Shown here one piece after another: positions 41,708-51,329 of a DNA stretch of 64,000 nucleotides; within the stretch, counting starts at the first letter, position 1; every line of letters starts with the position of its first letter. The stretch comes from GCA-2862585 sp049890295. Lineage in GTDB: Bacteria; Bacteroidota; Bacteroidia; Flavobacteriales; UBA7312. The notes beneath the pieces are model-generated. The model was not told where the DNA came from. It saw only the letters and a program-made list of their open reading frames with translations, and did not search any database. The DNA lies in contig JBMHBP010000012.1 of the NCBI GenBank assembly GCA_049890295.1, positions 1 to 64,000 on the forward strand, written 5' to 3'. The translations under genes and the position numbers were made by a program.

Positions 41708-42241
41708 TTAATAATATGGTATCATAAATATATAAACCATTACACCTGTAATGGCAACATACATCCAAATGGGATAAGCCCACTTGACAATATTAAGGTG
41801 TTTCTTAAACTCCCCTGTCATACCTCTGTAAATAGCCAAAAGTGCTAAGGGTATAATAGGTACTGAGAGTATAATATGTGATATAAGAATAAAAAAATAT
41901 GTTGGTCTTAACCAACCTTCTCCTCCGTAAGGAACGGGAGAGTTAGAAAGTTTAGAGATAACATAAGAAATCAAAAACACTGCTGATAGTAAAAAAGCAC
42001 TAACCATCGATATTCTATGAAGAGTAATGTTTTTATTTTTAATCAATACAAAACCAACAAATAAAAGTACAGCTGTAGAACCATTCAATACAGCATGAAA
42101 AAAGGGTAATGATTTTACGTTTATGCTACCAAAAGAAACTCTTAACTCATCTGGTAAAAACATTAGTGCTGCTACTGCTATGGGTATAATGATTGACAGT
42201 GCAACAATAAGTGGAATTATTACCTTGTCATTTTTGTTCAT
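41708..42241 (-). CDS. DUF420 membrane protein (CtaM-like oxidase assembly factor)
   Basis: 177 residues, five membrane segments. The family shows conserved His in FFHAVLNGSTAVLLFVGFVL near 46-65 and FFILISHIILSVPIIPLAL, with KHLNIVKWAYPIWMYVAITG near the end. DUF420 proteins (YozB/CtaM) are needed for heme-copper oxidase function in Gram-positives. Its start overlaps the SCO gene by 14 nt, which fits a shared task in oxidase assembly. Confidence 0.82.
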   Translation of the reverse strand: MNKNDKVIIPLIVALSIIIPIAVAALMFLPDELRVSFGSINVKSLPFFHAVLNGSTAVLLFVGFVLIKNKNITLHRISMVSAFLLSAVFLISYVISKLSNSPVPYGGEGWLRPTYFFILISHIILSVPIIPLALLAIYRGMTGEFKKHLNIVKWAYPIWMYVAITGVMVYIFMIPYY

Positions 42242-42911
42242 CTTTTACCTTTTTTGCAAGATTGTATTCTGCCATTAAAACCTCTATATCATCGATAAGA
42301 AGACCAACTTCATAATCACTTGTGCCATCGTAAACACCTACATTATTACCATTATCATCTTCTCTTGCTCTTATACGGCCTTCTTTATCTACCAAAACAA
42401 AATATTCTGAATGTAAAAATCCACCCTCAGCGGTACTATCTTGCATAGCACTAACGAAATAATACTTTGCAATATTGTAAATATCTTGTCTATTGCCAGT
42501 TACAAAATTCCAATTGCTTAGATCTGCTTCCATTGTTTTGGCGTATTGCATTAGCACTTCAGGTGTATCATACTCAGGGAATACTGAGTGTGAAATAATT
42601 TTGAAACCAGGATACATAGCCATTTTTTGCTGTATCCTTCTCATGTTGTAAGTCATTACTGGACAAATTGTAGGGCATGTAGTGAAAACAAAATTGGCTA
42701 GATAAATATTACCCTCATAATCTGAACGACTTACTGTGTCGCCTGACTGATTTATAAATTCAAAGTTAGGTATTGTATAATAAGTAGAATCTTCCTGATT
42801 CATTACATATGGTAAATGCACAAAATTATGATTGCCATAACTTAAAAAAATATAAACTGCTGAAGGCACAACAAGTATAAGAGCTGCTAATAACCCTTTA
42901 TATTTTTTCAT
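42228..42911 (-). CDS. SCO1/SenC-family copper chaperone
   Basis: 227 residues. One N-terminal membrane anchor (6-25) precedes a thioredoxin-like domain. The copper site has C79 and C83 (FTTCPTICPVM) and a later His in GGFLHSEYFVLVDKEG. SCO proteins deliver copper to the CuA site of cytochrome oxidase subunit II, or keep its thiols reduced. It follows the subunit IV gene by 3 bp. Confidence 0.9.
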   Translation of the reverse strand: MKKYKGLLAALILVVPSAVYIFLSYGNHNFVHLPYVMNQEDSTYYTIPNFEFINQSGDTVSRSDYEGNIYLANFVFTTCPTICPVMTYNMRRIQQKMAMYPGFKIISHSVFPEYDTPEVLMQYAKTMEADLSNWNFVTGNRQDIYNIAKYYFVSAMQDSTAEGGFLHSEYFVLVDKEGRIRAREDDNGNNVGVYDGTSDYEVGLLIDDIEVLMAEYNLAKKVKDEQK

Positions 42912-42914
42912 TTC

Positions 42915-43232
42915 CTAAAGAGTAAGAAATACAAAATGTCCCTCTGTAAGCAGAATGAACATTAGGTATGGAATTAATACTACGGCTGGTAATAAAATCG
43001 ATAGTTTAAGCCCTTTTACTTCATGTCCTAGGTGCATAAACTCCATTACAATATAGGCTGCTTTGATGATGGTTAGGATGATGAAGATTAGGTTCAATAA
43101 AGTTGTTCCTAAAAATGAATTATCGATTAAAACACTAGGTTTTATAATCCCTAATATTACCTCAATTGCTGTAACAATAAGCAAAATCCAAAATACTTTC
43201 CAAATCCACCAAGTTCCTGTTTGTTCTGACAT
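42915..43232 (-). CDS. Cytochrome c oxidase subunit IV-like
   Basis: 105 residues with three membrane helices near 9-30, 40-60 and 75-100. KAAYIVMEFMHLGHE near 57-71 is the standard box of prokaryotic subunit IV (COX4-pro). It stabilises the oxidase complex. It lies between subunit III and SCO genes. Confidence 0.82.
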   Translation of the reverse strand: MSEQTGTWWIWKVFWILLIVTAIEVILGIIKPSVLIDNSFLGTTLLNLIFIILTIIKAAYIVMEFMHLGHEVKGLKLSILLPAVVLIPYLMFILLTEGHFVFLTL

Positions 43233-43251
43233 AATAATAAATTTTAATTCG

Positions 43252-44148
43252 TTATACTAGATAAAAGAATGTGAATACGAAGACCCATACTAGATCTACA
43301 AAGTGCCAATATAAGCCTGCTTTTTCAACCATTTCATAGTGCCCTCTTTTTTCATAGACACCCTTAATCACGTTAATAAAAATGATAATTAAAATAACAA
43401 CCCCACTAAATACGTGAAAACCATGAAAGCCTGTTATGAAGTAAAAGAAATTTGCAAATAACTGATGACCATATTCATTATGTATAAGATTAGCTCCCAG
43501 TACTACTTCGGCATTATGTAAATAAGCCATAGAAGCTTCATTACTCACAATTGTTTTATCGGCTAATCGAAGTCCTAGGTCTGGGCGACTAGATAAGGCT
43601 GTTTTGACCTCTACTATGGAAAAATTAGTGTTAGGATCATAGGAATCCTGACCTACTAAATCATACAAAGAATAAAAATGTGAGTTTTCATCTACAACAT
43701 GAATGATTTCATGATTTGGTAATTTTATACCGCCTTTATCACCATGAATGAAATGCCCCCACTCCCAAGCTTGGGAACCTAAGAAGGTAAAACCACCAAA
43801 AATGGTTAGTGCCATCCATAGTATGACGCCTTTCTTGTTATTTTTATTTCCTTCATTTACAGCCAAAACCATTGTTACTGAACTCATGATGAGGATAAAA
43901 GTCATCAAAGCAACGAATAGTAATGGATGCTCTCCTTTCAGGTAGGGGAAATGAGTAAATACATCTTCAGCTACTGGCCATAAGTGGGCATACTTAAACC
44001 TCATAAATCCATATGCTGCTAAGAAGCCTGAAAATGTTAGTGCATCAGAAACAAGGAAAAACCACATCATTAGTTTACCGTAACTAGCAGACATTGGTTT
44101 ATCACCTCCGGACCAGGATTTGTTTTCTGTTGTTGTAATGTTCGCCAT
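43252..44148 (-). CDS. ctaE: Cytochrome c oxidase subunit III, with a large hydrophilic insert
   Basis: 298 residues from ATG 44146-44148; the in-frame TTG at 44175 is less likely. Helices at 20-45, 60-80 and 90-115 precede AWEWGHFIHGD near 125, and helices near the end include FFYFITGFHGFHVFSGVVIL and WHFVDLVWVFVFTFFY. Between these, about residues 128-210 form a hydrophilic insert (IHVVDENSHFYSLYDLVG onward) absent from short subunit III forms. It follows the shorter subunit-III-like gene. Confidence 0.88.
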   Translation of the reverse strand: MANITTTENKSWSGGDKPMSASYGKLMMWFFLVSDALTFSGFLAAYGFMRFKYAHLWPVAEDVFTHFPYLKGEHPLLFVALMTFILIMSSVTMVLAVNEGNKNNKKGVILWMALTIFGGFTFLGSQAWEWGHFIHGDKGGIKLPNHEIIHVVDENSHFYSLYDLVGQDSYDPNTNFSIVEVKTALSSRPDLGLRLADKTIVSNEASMAYLHNAEVVLGANLIHNEYGHQLFANFFYFITGFHGFHVFSGVVILIIIFINVIKGVYEKRGHYEMVEKAGLYWHFVDLVWVFVFTFFYLV

Positions 44149-44177
44149 TTTTTCTTGGTTTGAAAAGTTGTGCAATA

Positions 44178-44744
44178 TTAATGATTAAATAATAAAAATA
44201 GGAATAAATAAAGCCATAAAAAGTCTAAAAAATGCCAAAAAATAGCACATAACTCTACCCCTAGGTGGTCAGTACTACTATATTTTCCTAACTTCATTTT
44301 TACAGCAGTAAAGCCTAAAGCAAAAATTCCACCAAAGAGATGAAAGAGGTGCATTAAGGTAATTACATATAAAAACGATCCTGAGGCATTACTTCCAGGA
44401 CCTGTAAAATAAACACCGTTTTTGTATAGCATCTGCCAAGTCAAATACTGCGATAAAGCAAAAATTAAGCCCAGAACTAATGTATAAATAAGGCCTTTGT
44501 AGGCTTTTTCACTATCATCAGTTTTTATATTTTTTTTGGCCCAGTGCATAGTTAAACTAGACAGCAAAATGGCTGCTGTACTAATATAAAACCAAATAGG
44601 AAAGTCAAAATCTAACCAGTTACCTTCGGCTTTTCGAACCACAAATGCACTCGTTAGGCCAGCAAAAATCATAGCCATACTTATCATAGATATCCATAGT
44701 AATGGTTTTGCTGATTTCTTTTTTTGTTCTTCAAATGTTGTCAT
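44178..44744 (-). CDS. Cytochrome c oxidase subunit III-like protein (short form)
   Basis: 188 residues, five membrane helices. LWISMISMAMIFAGLTSAFV near 16-35, LMHLFHLFGGIFALGF near 131-146 and FWHFLDFLWLYLFLFL near 168-183 are the subunit III boxes. It overlaps ctaB by 4 nt (ATGA). Tandem short and long subunit III genes are usual in Bacteroidota caa3-type clusters. Subunits I and II are not encoded in this window. Confidence 0.85.
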   Translation of the reverse strand: MTTFEEQKKKSAKPLLWISMISMAMIFAGLTSAFVVRKAEGNWLDFDFPIWFYISTAAILLSSLTMHWAKKNIKTDDSEKAYKGLIYTLVLGLIFALSQYLTWQMLYKNGVYFTGPGSNASGSFLYVITLMHLFHLFGGIFALGFTAVKMKLGKYSSTDHLGVELCAIFWHFLDFLWLYLFLFLLFNH

Positions 44745-45595
44745 AATAATGTATCTAAAACGTAAATCAATTGTAATAATGGTAAATGGATGAATGAGGC
44801 AAACATTAGCTTTTTTGCATCCTCATCTTTCAAAGTTTTAAAAAGGATAAGTGACTTTGTAAAAAACCATAACCCTAATAAAATCAATACTAACATAGCA
44901 ATATATGATAGCTGTAATTGACCTGTAAAATCAAATACTGGCAATACTGATAGTGGAATTAAGAATAAGGTGTAAATCAGAATTTTTACAGCAGTATTTT
45001 TATCCTTTCCTGAGGGTAACATTTTAAAGCCTGCTCTCTTATAATCTTCGTCACTTACCCATGCTATAGCCCAAAAATGTGGAAATTGCCACAAAAACTG
45101 TATGGCAAATAAAATACCTGATTCTATGGCAAAATTATTACTTACTGCTACCCAACCCAGCATAAAAGGTATTGCTCCTGGAAATGCCCCCACAAAAACT
45201 GAAAATGATGTTTTTTGCTTAAGTGGAGTATATGACAAAACATACAGTAACATTGACAATAAGCCAAAGCCACCACAATAAAGATTAATCATAAATAATG
45301 ATAAAACACCTAAAGTGCCCATTATCAAAGACAACCAAAAAGCTTGTGATACAGTTATTCTATTTTTAGGAAGGGGTCGATCTGATGTACGTTTCATCAG
45401 TTTATCTAAGTCTTTTTCAATAACCTGATTAAAGCCATTTGATGAGGCTACTACCAAAAGACCACCTACAATGAGGAAAACCAAATCGGCCTTATTGTAA
45501 AGTCCTCCAGCAATAAAATAACCTGCAATTGCTGAAAAAACAACACTAACGGTTAATCTAATTTTTGAGAGCTGTAGAATGTCGCTTAATGACAT
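44741..45595 (-). CDS. ctaB: Protoheme IX farnesyltransferase (heme O synthase)
   Basis: 284 residues, about eight membrane helices. The prenyl-diphosphate site NGFNQVIEKDLDKLMKRTSD is near 53-72 with the following RPLP, and the second acidic site is WAIAWVSDEDYKRAGFKMLP near 174-193. It farnesylates heme B to heme O for the oxidase. First gene of the oxidase accessory string, preceded by a 129-bp gap where minus-strand ATATTTTG (45628-45635) is one base off a -7 element. Confidence 0.92.
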   Translation of the reverse strand: MSLSDILQLSKIRLTVSVVFSAIAGYFIAGGLYNKADLVFLIVGGLLVVASSNGFNQVIEKDLDKLMKRTSDRPLPKNRITVSQAFWLSLIMGTLGVLSLFMINLYCGGFGLLSMLLYVLSYTPLKQKTSFSVFVGAFPGAIPFMLGWVAVSNNFAIESGILFAIQFLWQFPHFWAIAWVSDEDYKRAGFKMLPSGKDKNTAVKILIYTLFLIPLSVLPVFDFTGQLQLSYIAMLVLILLGLWFFTKSLILFKTLKDEDAKKLMFASFIHLPLLQLIYVLDTLL

Positions 45596-45724
45596 TTTAT
45601 ATATAATTGATTATTAGTTAGTTATAACAAAATATTTGTTAAAATTATTCCTATGTAAATTTATTGATTTTTTGAAATATTAAATGACTGAAACATTAAA
45701 TATTTACAACTATTTAGAAAGAGT

Positions 45725-47302
45725 CTAAAAATCATTGTAAGTGTTACTCAAATCTGATTTGAGGGAGAAAAATAAATATTGATTTTTTGAATTAGTAGTG
45801 AGGTCTTCAGCTAGACGGTTTGTAATACCCAATTCTAGTTTTAAATTGGTCATTGGGTTAATCAAATAACCTATTCTCACATCTGTATGCTGTAAATGAG
45901 TGGTATTGCCTTGAGCAATTTCATTTCCGAAATCATTTCTATTTTGGTTATACGAATAAAAGATATCAGACCCATAGTTAGTAGTATCACCTTCTAGTTG
46001 AGCTCCTAGTCGAGCCAATACAATTTTCAAATCGGCACTCCAGCGATCTTTCCTATAGCGAATGATAGTTACGTTTTCAATAAAGCTAGCCCCAAATGGA
46101 TGAGCTAAGGGTTGTGCAAAATGTGCATAATTAAGTATGGGTTTAAGATGGCTATAAGTGAAAGGCCTAACAATATTCAATTCTGACTGTAAACTTAAGT
46201 TGTCAAAACCAAATAAATCAAAACATTTAAAGCCTATTTGCCCGCCGTATTTATTAGCCCAATAACCGTTTTGAGCTTTTAATTGTTTAAGGGTGAATTC
46301 ATCGAGTAAAAACTGACCATACAAATGTGCTAGATTAGTTAATTTATACTTGAGTCCTAGACCCATAACCGCATTTCCGTGCCTTGAATATCCAATAGAA
46401 TATTCTACAGGACGGTAAAAAATAATTGGATTTAAGTAATTAACATCAAAAACATGGCCTAAACTATCTTCACCTAACATTATTGACTCAAACAAATTGA
46501 TAGTCAAACGACTACCTATATTAGCACTCAAATAATGTATGGCACTAAATTTTTTCTTACTTATATCGTAACCTCTGTCCCAATCGATATGCTGCATGCT
46601 AGAGAACAAATTAACGTATTTAAGCCTCCAAAAGGTGGTAGTGAGTTTAAAGTATGGATAGTTAAAAGCATTATCAGATAATAAAAGTGATCGATAACCA
46701 TCGCCAAAAAAGTGCTTGCCATGACCAAATTCTATATTAAAGAACTGGCTAGCATTATAGTTTACATAGGCATTGGCGTGGTATAAATCAATAATGGAGT
46801 CTTCCAAGAAAATAGTTCGTTTTACCATTCCCTGACCAGGTAAAACAAATTGATTATTTAAAATAAACTGCTGAATATAATCATTAGTAAAGGCTTGAAG
46901 TTCATGAAATGCTGTATAAAAGGTGGTCTTATTTCCTATTCTTCCTTTCAGTTCAATACCTCTGGAGTTTATATATCGATTAACAGCATCATTACCAATT
47001 TCAAAGTGAAAGAGCGGATTCAAATAAAGCTCATAATCATCGGTCTTTACGAAAAGTAAATTATCATTTAAAAAGTTATTTAAAACTATACTCTTGCTGT
47101 TAAATGAGCTATTCAATTGATAAAAAGAACTATCACTTTGAGATAACTTTAAGGGCTTAATAGAGGTGTGGTTTCTAACACCTATTTCGTGCATCTCTTT
47201 TTCAATATTAGCCAAATAGTTATGACTTAAAGAGCTATTGTATTGAGAAATGGCTGAGTTGCAGAAACTGAATACTAAAACTAGAGTAAGTAAAACCTTC
47301 AT
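45725..47302 (-). CDS. Outer membrane beta-barrel, RemB/Wzi-like
   Basis: 525 residues. A signal peptide ends near CNSAISQ (residue 19). The rest is beta-strand rich with FNIEFGHGKHFFGDGYRSLL near 190-209, a box shared by Wzi-like capsule assembly proteins and the gliding protein RemB of Flavobacteriia. Strands such as LKYVNLFSSMQHIDWDRGYD follow. A role in retaining surface polysaccharide fits the polysaccharide genes directly upstream. A perfect -7 element suggests its own promoter. The name RemB is by resemblance only. Confidence 0.7.
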   Translation of the reverse strand: MKVLLTLVLVFSFCNSAISQYNSSLSHNYLANIEKEMHEIGVRNHTSIKPLKLSQSDSSFYQLNSSFNSKSIVLNNFLNDNLLFVKTDDYELYLNPLFHFEIGNDAVNRYINSRGIELKGRIGNKTTFYTAFHELQAFTNDYIQQFILNNQFVLPGQGMVKRTIFLEDSIIDLYHANAYVNYNASQFFNIEFGHGKHFFGDGYRSLLLSDNAFNYPYFKLTTTFWRLKYVNLFSSMQHIDWDRGYDISKKKFSAIHYLSANIGSRLTINLFESIMLGEDSLGHVFDVNYLNPIIFYRPVEYSIGYSRHGNAVMGLGLKYKLTNLAHLYGQFLLDEFTLKQLKAQNGYWANKYGGQIGFKCFDLFGFDNLSLQSELNIVRPFTYSHLKPILNYAHFAQPLAHPFGASFIENVTIIRYRKDRWSADLKIVLARLGAQLEGDTTNYGSDIFYSYNQNRNDFGNEIAQGNTTHLQHTDVRIGYLINPMTNLKLELGITNRLAEDLTTNSKNQYLFFSLKSDLSNTYNDF

Positions 47303-47307
47303 ATAAG

Positions 47308-47315
47308 CAAAAATA
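47308..47315 (-). promoter_or_regulatory. -7 promoter element of the RemB/Wzi-like gene
   Basis: The minus strand reads TATTTTTG, a perfect TAnnTTTG, ending 5 bp before the ATG at 47302, so the message would be leaderless or nearly so. Confidence 0.5.
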
Positions 47316-47349
47316 CTAAAAGAATTATTAGTTGAACGTTAGTAAAAAA

Positions 47350-48459
47350 TCAAGAGATTAAAGGAATATATTGTTTGGCGATATCGTCCCATGAATAATT
47401 TGTTTTCATAGTCTGAATAGCATTGACTGAATAATTTTTTTTCAAAGATTCATCTTGAATAAGGGTGTTGATTTTTTGGGCTAAATCGGTTGGATTTAAG
47501 GATTGGAAAATGGACCCATTATTTTCATCAACAATTACTTCTTTGAATGGAGGTATATCTGAAACTACCACAGGAATACCATAAGACATAGACATTAATA
47601 AAACACCACTCTGAAAAATGACTTCGTAGGGAAGAATCATAGCATTTACGGCTTTGAAATAAAGCTCTCTCTTTTCCTCGGTAATATAATTTACATCTAA
47701 AAGAACTCTATCACTAATATTTAGTCGATCTATTGCTTCTTGGTATTGATGAAAATTTACTTTTCCACTACTGCCTGCTATAATTAAATGTATACTATTG
47801 TCAATTGCAGGCATAGCATTTAGCAGAACATCTAGTCGCTTAGTTGGCTTAAGTCTACCAAAAAATAGAATGTAATGGCGTTTTGGGTCAAGATTTAGTT
47901 TTTCTCTAGCAATATCAGTAGAAATTGATTGATCAGGCAATGTAAGAAAAGCTCCATGTTTAATAATTCTCAATTTAGAGTGCAGACTTTCTTTGATGAG
48001 CGGCAGTATAGACTGCTTTGAAAACTCGTTATGTACAATGATATATTTTGACCATTTCTCATATATCAACCAGTGAAAAATCCGATTATCTTGGTTAGTA
48101 AAAGAAGAAACATCATGAGCAATGGTGATAATTTTTAACCCAAATACTTTTGATATAAAATATGTCAAAAAAGCCATCATGTGGGTAGAAAACACGTGTA
48201 CAATTATTGTATTTATATCATGTCGTTTGCAATGAAAACAGGTCAATAACATCCCCTTTAAAAAGTTAATAGTTTGGGAAAGTTTTGAAGAAAACATTAC
48301 ACCAAAGTATGACTTGGTAATTACTTCTGAGTTTTCTACTTCAAAGTTGGAGTAAATATATGGCTTGACAGCTTGTTTTTGAAGTGAAATGGCTAGTGAA
48401 TAATCATAATGATTCATTCCACTTTTGATTCCCACAGGGTCTATAATTCCTATTTTCAT
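47350..48459 (-). CDS. Glycosyltransferase family 4
   Basis: 369 residues, GT-B fold. The N-terminal acceptor domain contains GIKSGMNHYDYSLAISL near 11-27. The nucleotide-sugar domain shows YILFFGRLKPTKRLDVLLNA near 193-212 and the ExxxxxE-like segment ILPYEVIFQSGVLLMSMSYG near 276-295, both typical of family GT4. It should add a sugar at the cytoplasmic face to the growing surface glycan. Overlaps the sulfotransferase gene by 4 nt. Sugar and linkage unknown. Confidence 0.85.
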   Translation of the reverse strand: MKIGIIDPVGIKSGMNHYDYSLAISLQKQAVKPYIYSNFEVENSEVITKSYFGVMFSSKLSQTINFLKGMLLTCFHCKRHDINTIIVHVFSTHMMAFLTYFISKVFGLKIITIAHDVSSFTNQDNRIFHWLIYEKWSKYIIVHNEFSKQSILPLIKESLHSKLRIIKHGAFLTLPDQSISTDIAREKLNLDPKRHYILFFGRLKPTKRLDVLLNAMPAIDNSIHLIIAGSSGKVNFHQYQEAIDRLNISDRVLLDVNYITEEKRELYFKAVNAMILPYEVIFQSGVLLMSMSYGIPVVVSDIPPFKEVIVDENNGSIFQSLNPTDLAQKINTLIQDESLKKNYSVNAIQTMKTNYSWDDIAKQYIPLIS

Positions 48460-49295
48460 TTCCAGTGACTTAAATCAGTTTTAAGTAATGACTCTAATTT
48501 CCCTATGTCTTCTAAGTAATAGTCTTTCAAAACTGTAGACATGTGTTCAGAAACTTTAGGTTTTTCTTTTTTTGAAAAGACTAATTTTTTGATGCGTTTT
48601 ATATTCTGTTTTGTGAAAATTATATTAAAACTTTTCCTTAACCAATCAAACTTATAAAGAAATGCAACTAGAGTGTTTGAAGGTAAAACAAACGGATTTT
48701 GTATGGAATAGTTCAAACTTAAATTATCGACATTCAAGAAATCAAATACCTCTTTCATTACTAATGAAGTGTCTTTTTTGAAATCGTCATAAAATAAAAT
48801 TTTCACATTCTCTTTTCCAAATGCTGTGATGTAACGTTTTACTTGATCATGATATAAACCTAACTCAAAGTATTGCTGAAAAAATTGAGGGTACTTTTCT
48901 TGGCATTTAAAAATATGATCAAACTCTAAATGGCAATATCCCAGTCGACTATCCATTAAATAATGAGAAAAAGCACGTTCAATTGGCTGACGTAACATTA
49001 TGATAATTTTAGCGTCCTTGTTATAATCTTTAATGCGTTTGGGGACATCTTGGTAAAAAAGATAAGAAACACTTGCCTCGCCTAAAATAGGTTTAGTTTC
49101 ATCAAATAGCTTCTCGTAATCTTTTGAGTTTTGTATGGATTTAGAATTATAAAATAAGGATGATACTTCTCGGCATGAAAAGAAGTCTGGTTCTTTAATA
49201 GAACTCATTGATACCTGAGTGTGCTGATTAAGGTAATGATGCAAGGAGGTGGTTCCTGCTTTTGGGGCACCGACTATGAACGTATTGACTTTCAT
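48456..49295 (-). CDS. PAPS-dependent sulfotransferase, first copy
   Basis: 279 residues. The 5'-phosphosulfate loop FIVGAPKAGTTSLHHYLNQH is at residues 6-25 and the 3'-phosphate site is MLRQPIERAFSHYL near 94-107. Both are complete. It should transfer sulfate from PAPS to a sugar hydroxyl. The second copy at 53105 shares the APKxGTTSLxHYLNQH start but is otherwise divergent, so the two likely act at different positions of the glycan. Confidence 0.85.
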   Translation of the reverse strand: MKVNTFIVGAPKAGTTSLHHYLNQHTQVSMSSIKEPDFFSCREVSSLFYNSKSIQNSKDYEKLFDETKPILGEASVSYLFYQDVPKRIKDYNKDAKIIIMLRQPIERAFSHYLMDSRLGYCHLEFDHIFKCQEKYPQFFQQYFELGLYHDQVKRYITAFGKENVKILFYDDFKKDTSLVMKEVFDFLNVDNLSLNYSIQNPFVLPSNTLVAFLYKFDWLRKSFNIIFTKQNIKRIKKLVFSKKEKPKVSEHMSTVLKDYYLEDIGKLESLLKTDLSHWK

Positions 49296-49296
49296 A

Positions 49297-50199
49297 TTAC
49301 ATTTTTAAACCTTTAAAATAGGAGGTTTGTATTAAACTTAATACTTGCCAATTTTTATTAAAATTTCTACTAAAAAAGAATCTAAACATTAAATAAAACC
49401 ATAAATAAATAATCATTAAATAAGACAATAAATCCTTTTGTTTTTTTAGAAAGTATACATGATTTTTACTATTCTGCTTGATAAAAAAGGGACTATAAAA
49501 TTGAGAGCCTTTTGCAGTTCTAGATTTCGTTAAACTTCCTATTTTGTGAAAAAACTCAATGTTGTGAATGTATCTGACTTCATGTTTATTATTCAATTTA
49601 ATTCGATAAAAGAAATCCGTGTCGTCGAAGTAAACAAAAAATTTTTCATCCATGAGACCGACATCCTCAAAAACCGTTTTATGTATTAATGCACAGCATG
49701 TCGGTGCATATTCTATAACATCATCACTATTATATTGGCCTTTATCTAATTCACCTTGCCCTCTATGATAATTTAATTTTGCTTTCCAAGGATTATAAAA
49801 CCCTCCTGCAAACCAAATCTCATCTTGGTTGTCATAATATTTCATTTTAGGCACAATCACACTTGATTTATAACGGTGATAACCATCGATCAGTTTTTCA
49901 AATAAGGCTGGCTCAAACTTTGTGTCATTATTCATCAGAAGTATGAAATCACAATCCTGTTCCATTGCTAATTTAATACCCTGATTATTAGCCGCTGCAA
50001 CGCCTACATTTGTCTTATTTTCAACCAGAATTTGGTTAGAGTCAAGATGTGCTTTGATAAGCTCCACCGAATTGTCTGATGATGCGTTATCTATATAAAT
50101 AGTTTTGAAATTGCTATGAGTCTGAGCAGAGAGAGAACTAAAAAAATCGGCTAATACTTTTTCACTATTATATGTTACACTAACTACGCCAATTTTCAT
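49297..50199 (-). CDS. Glycosyltransferase family 2
   Basis: 300 residues, GT-A fold. GVVSVTYNSEKVLADFFSSL at 4-23, YIDNASSDNSVELI near 35-48, and the metal-binding LLMNNDTKF near 86-94 are typical. VGLMDEKFFVYFDDTDFFYRI near 175-195 is the acceptor-side ED-like box of the rhamnosyltransferase-like group. One or two membrane helices close the protein. It overlaps the epimerase gene by 4 nt. Confidence 0.87.
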   Translation of the reverse strand: MKIGVVSVTYNSEKVLADFFSSLSAQTHSNFKTIYIDNASSDNSVELIKAHLDSNQILVENKTNVGVAAANNQGIKLAMEQDCDFILLMNNDTKFEPALFEKLIDGYHRYKSSVIVPKMKYYDNQDEIWFAGGFYNPWKAKLNYHRGQGELDKGQYNSDDVIEYAPTCCALIHKTVFEDVGLMDEKFFVYFDDTDFFYRIKLNNKHEVRYIHNIEFFHKIGSLTKSRTAKGSQFYSPFFIKQNSKNHVYFLKKQKDLLSYLMIIYLWFYLMFRFFFSRNFNKNWQVLSLIQTSYFKGLKM

Positions 50200-51329
50200 T
50201 TCATCAACCCCTTTTCTTTTAGCTCTAGAATAGACTGTTCATAATTATCAGATTGAATCTCTTGTTTTTTCACCCATTCAACAAATAAACTGACACCTTC
50301 TTTAAATGAAGTTTTAGGTTGAAAACCTAGTAGCTTACTTATTTTATTTATGTCAGCTTTGTTATGACGGATATCTCCCAATCTATATTCTCCACTTATG
50401 CGAATGTTAATATCAGATTGATAAAGTTGTTTTAAATTTTGAGCCACCTCTTCTACTGTAGTGGCTACTCCTGAACCAACATTCAACGCTATATTTTGAG
50501 GAACTGTTTTTTGGATTGAAAGGATAGTTGCATCAATAACATCATCTATGTATACAAAGTCTCGACTCTCTTGACCATCTTCGAAAATATTGATATCATT
50601 TTTATTCAAAATTCGTGTTGAAAAAATGGATAATATTCCTGTATATGGATTGGATAGTGATTGTCCAGGGCCATATACATTTTGATACCTCAATGCTATT
50701 GCAGAAATATTTAGACTTTGACAACTTACCAAAACCATTTGTTCTTGAGTATTCTTTGTAATCCCATATATAGATTCAGGATGAATTTTTGACTCCTCAT
50801 CAGTGCTAATAAGTTCTAATGGTTGCTCACAGACATCACACATTGGATCAAATTTACCTTGCGACAAATGATCATTTTTTCGCTGATGAGGATAAACAAA
50901 CCCATGATCTTCACAACGGTATTTCCCTTCGCCATAGATGGCCCTTGAAGAAGCGACAATAACTTTTTTTACGTTATGATTTGAGTTGGTGAGTATATCC
51001 AGCATATTAGCAGTACCTACACCATTTGTATTTACATACTTTTCAACTTGGTACATGGATTGCCCAGTACCTGTCTCAGCTGCTAAATGAACGATTATAT
51101 CTTGATTTGTTATAGCGTTTTGCCAGTCAGACTTATTGACAACATCACCGTAAATAAAATTAACCTTTTCTTTTATCGATTGATATAAGAATGAGTTTTC
51201 AGGATTATCTGAATGTATTTGTGGTGAAAGATTGTCTAAAACAGTAACTTGATGACCCAACTCTATTAAGCGCAATGCTAGTCGCGAACCTATAAAGCCT
51301 GCACCTCCTGTAATTAATATTTTATCCAT
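50196..51329 (-). CDS. Sugar-nucleotide epimerase with zinc-ribbon insert (dTDP-L-rhamnose 4-epimerase-like)
   Basis: 377 residues, extended SDR. The NAD loop ITGGAGFIGSRLA is at 5-17, the catalytic tail is ESIYGITKNTQE near 186 (YxxxK), and RDFVYIDDVIDA near 253. Residues 135-175 hold an insert with CEDHG and MCDVCEQP, a three- or four-Cys cluster that I associate with dTDP-L-rhamnose 4-epimerase and its relatives. The probable product is a 6-deoxy-talose-type or related sugar nucleotide. It overlaps the polymerase gene by 16 nt. Confidence 0.78.
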   Translation of the reverse strand: MDKILITGGAGFIGSRLALRLIELGHQVTVLDNLSPQIHSDNPENSFLYQSIKEKVNFIYGDVVNKSDWQNAITNQDIIVHLAAETGTGQSMYQVEKYVNTNGVGTANMLDILTNSNHNVKKVIVASSRAIYGEGKYRCEDHGFVYPHQRKNDHLSQGKFDPMCDVCEQPLELISTDEESKIHPESIYGITKNTQEQMVLVSCQSLNISAIALRYQNVYGPGQSLSNPYTGILSIFSTRILNKNDINIFEDGQESRDFVYIDDVIDATILSIQKTVPQNIALNVGSGVATTVEEVAQNLKQLYQSDINIRISGEYRLGDIRHNKADINKISKLLGFQPKTSFKEGVSLFVEWVKKQEIQSDNYEQSILELKEKGLMK

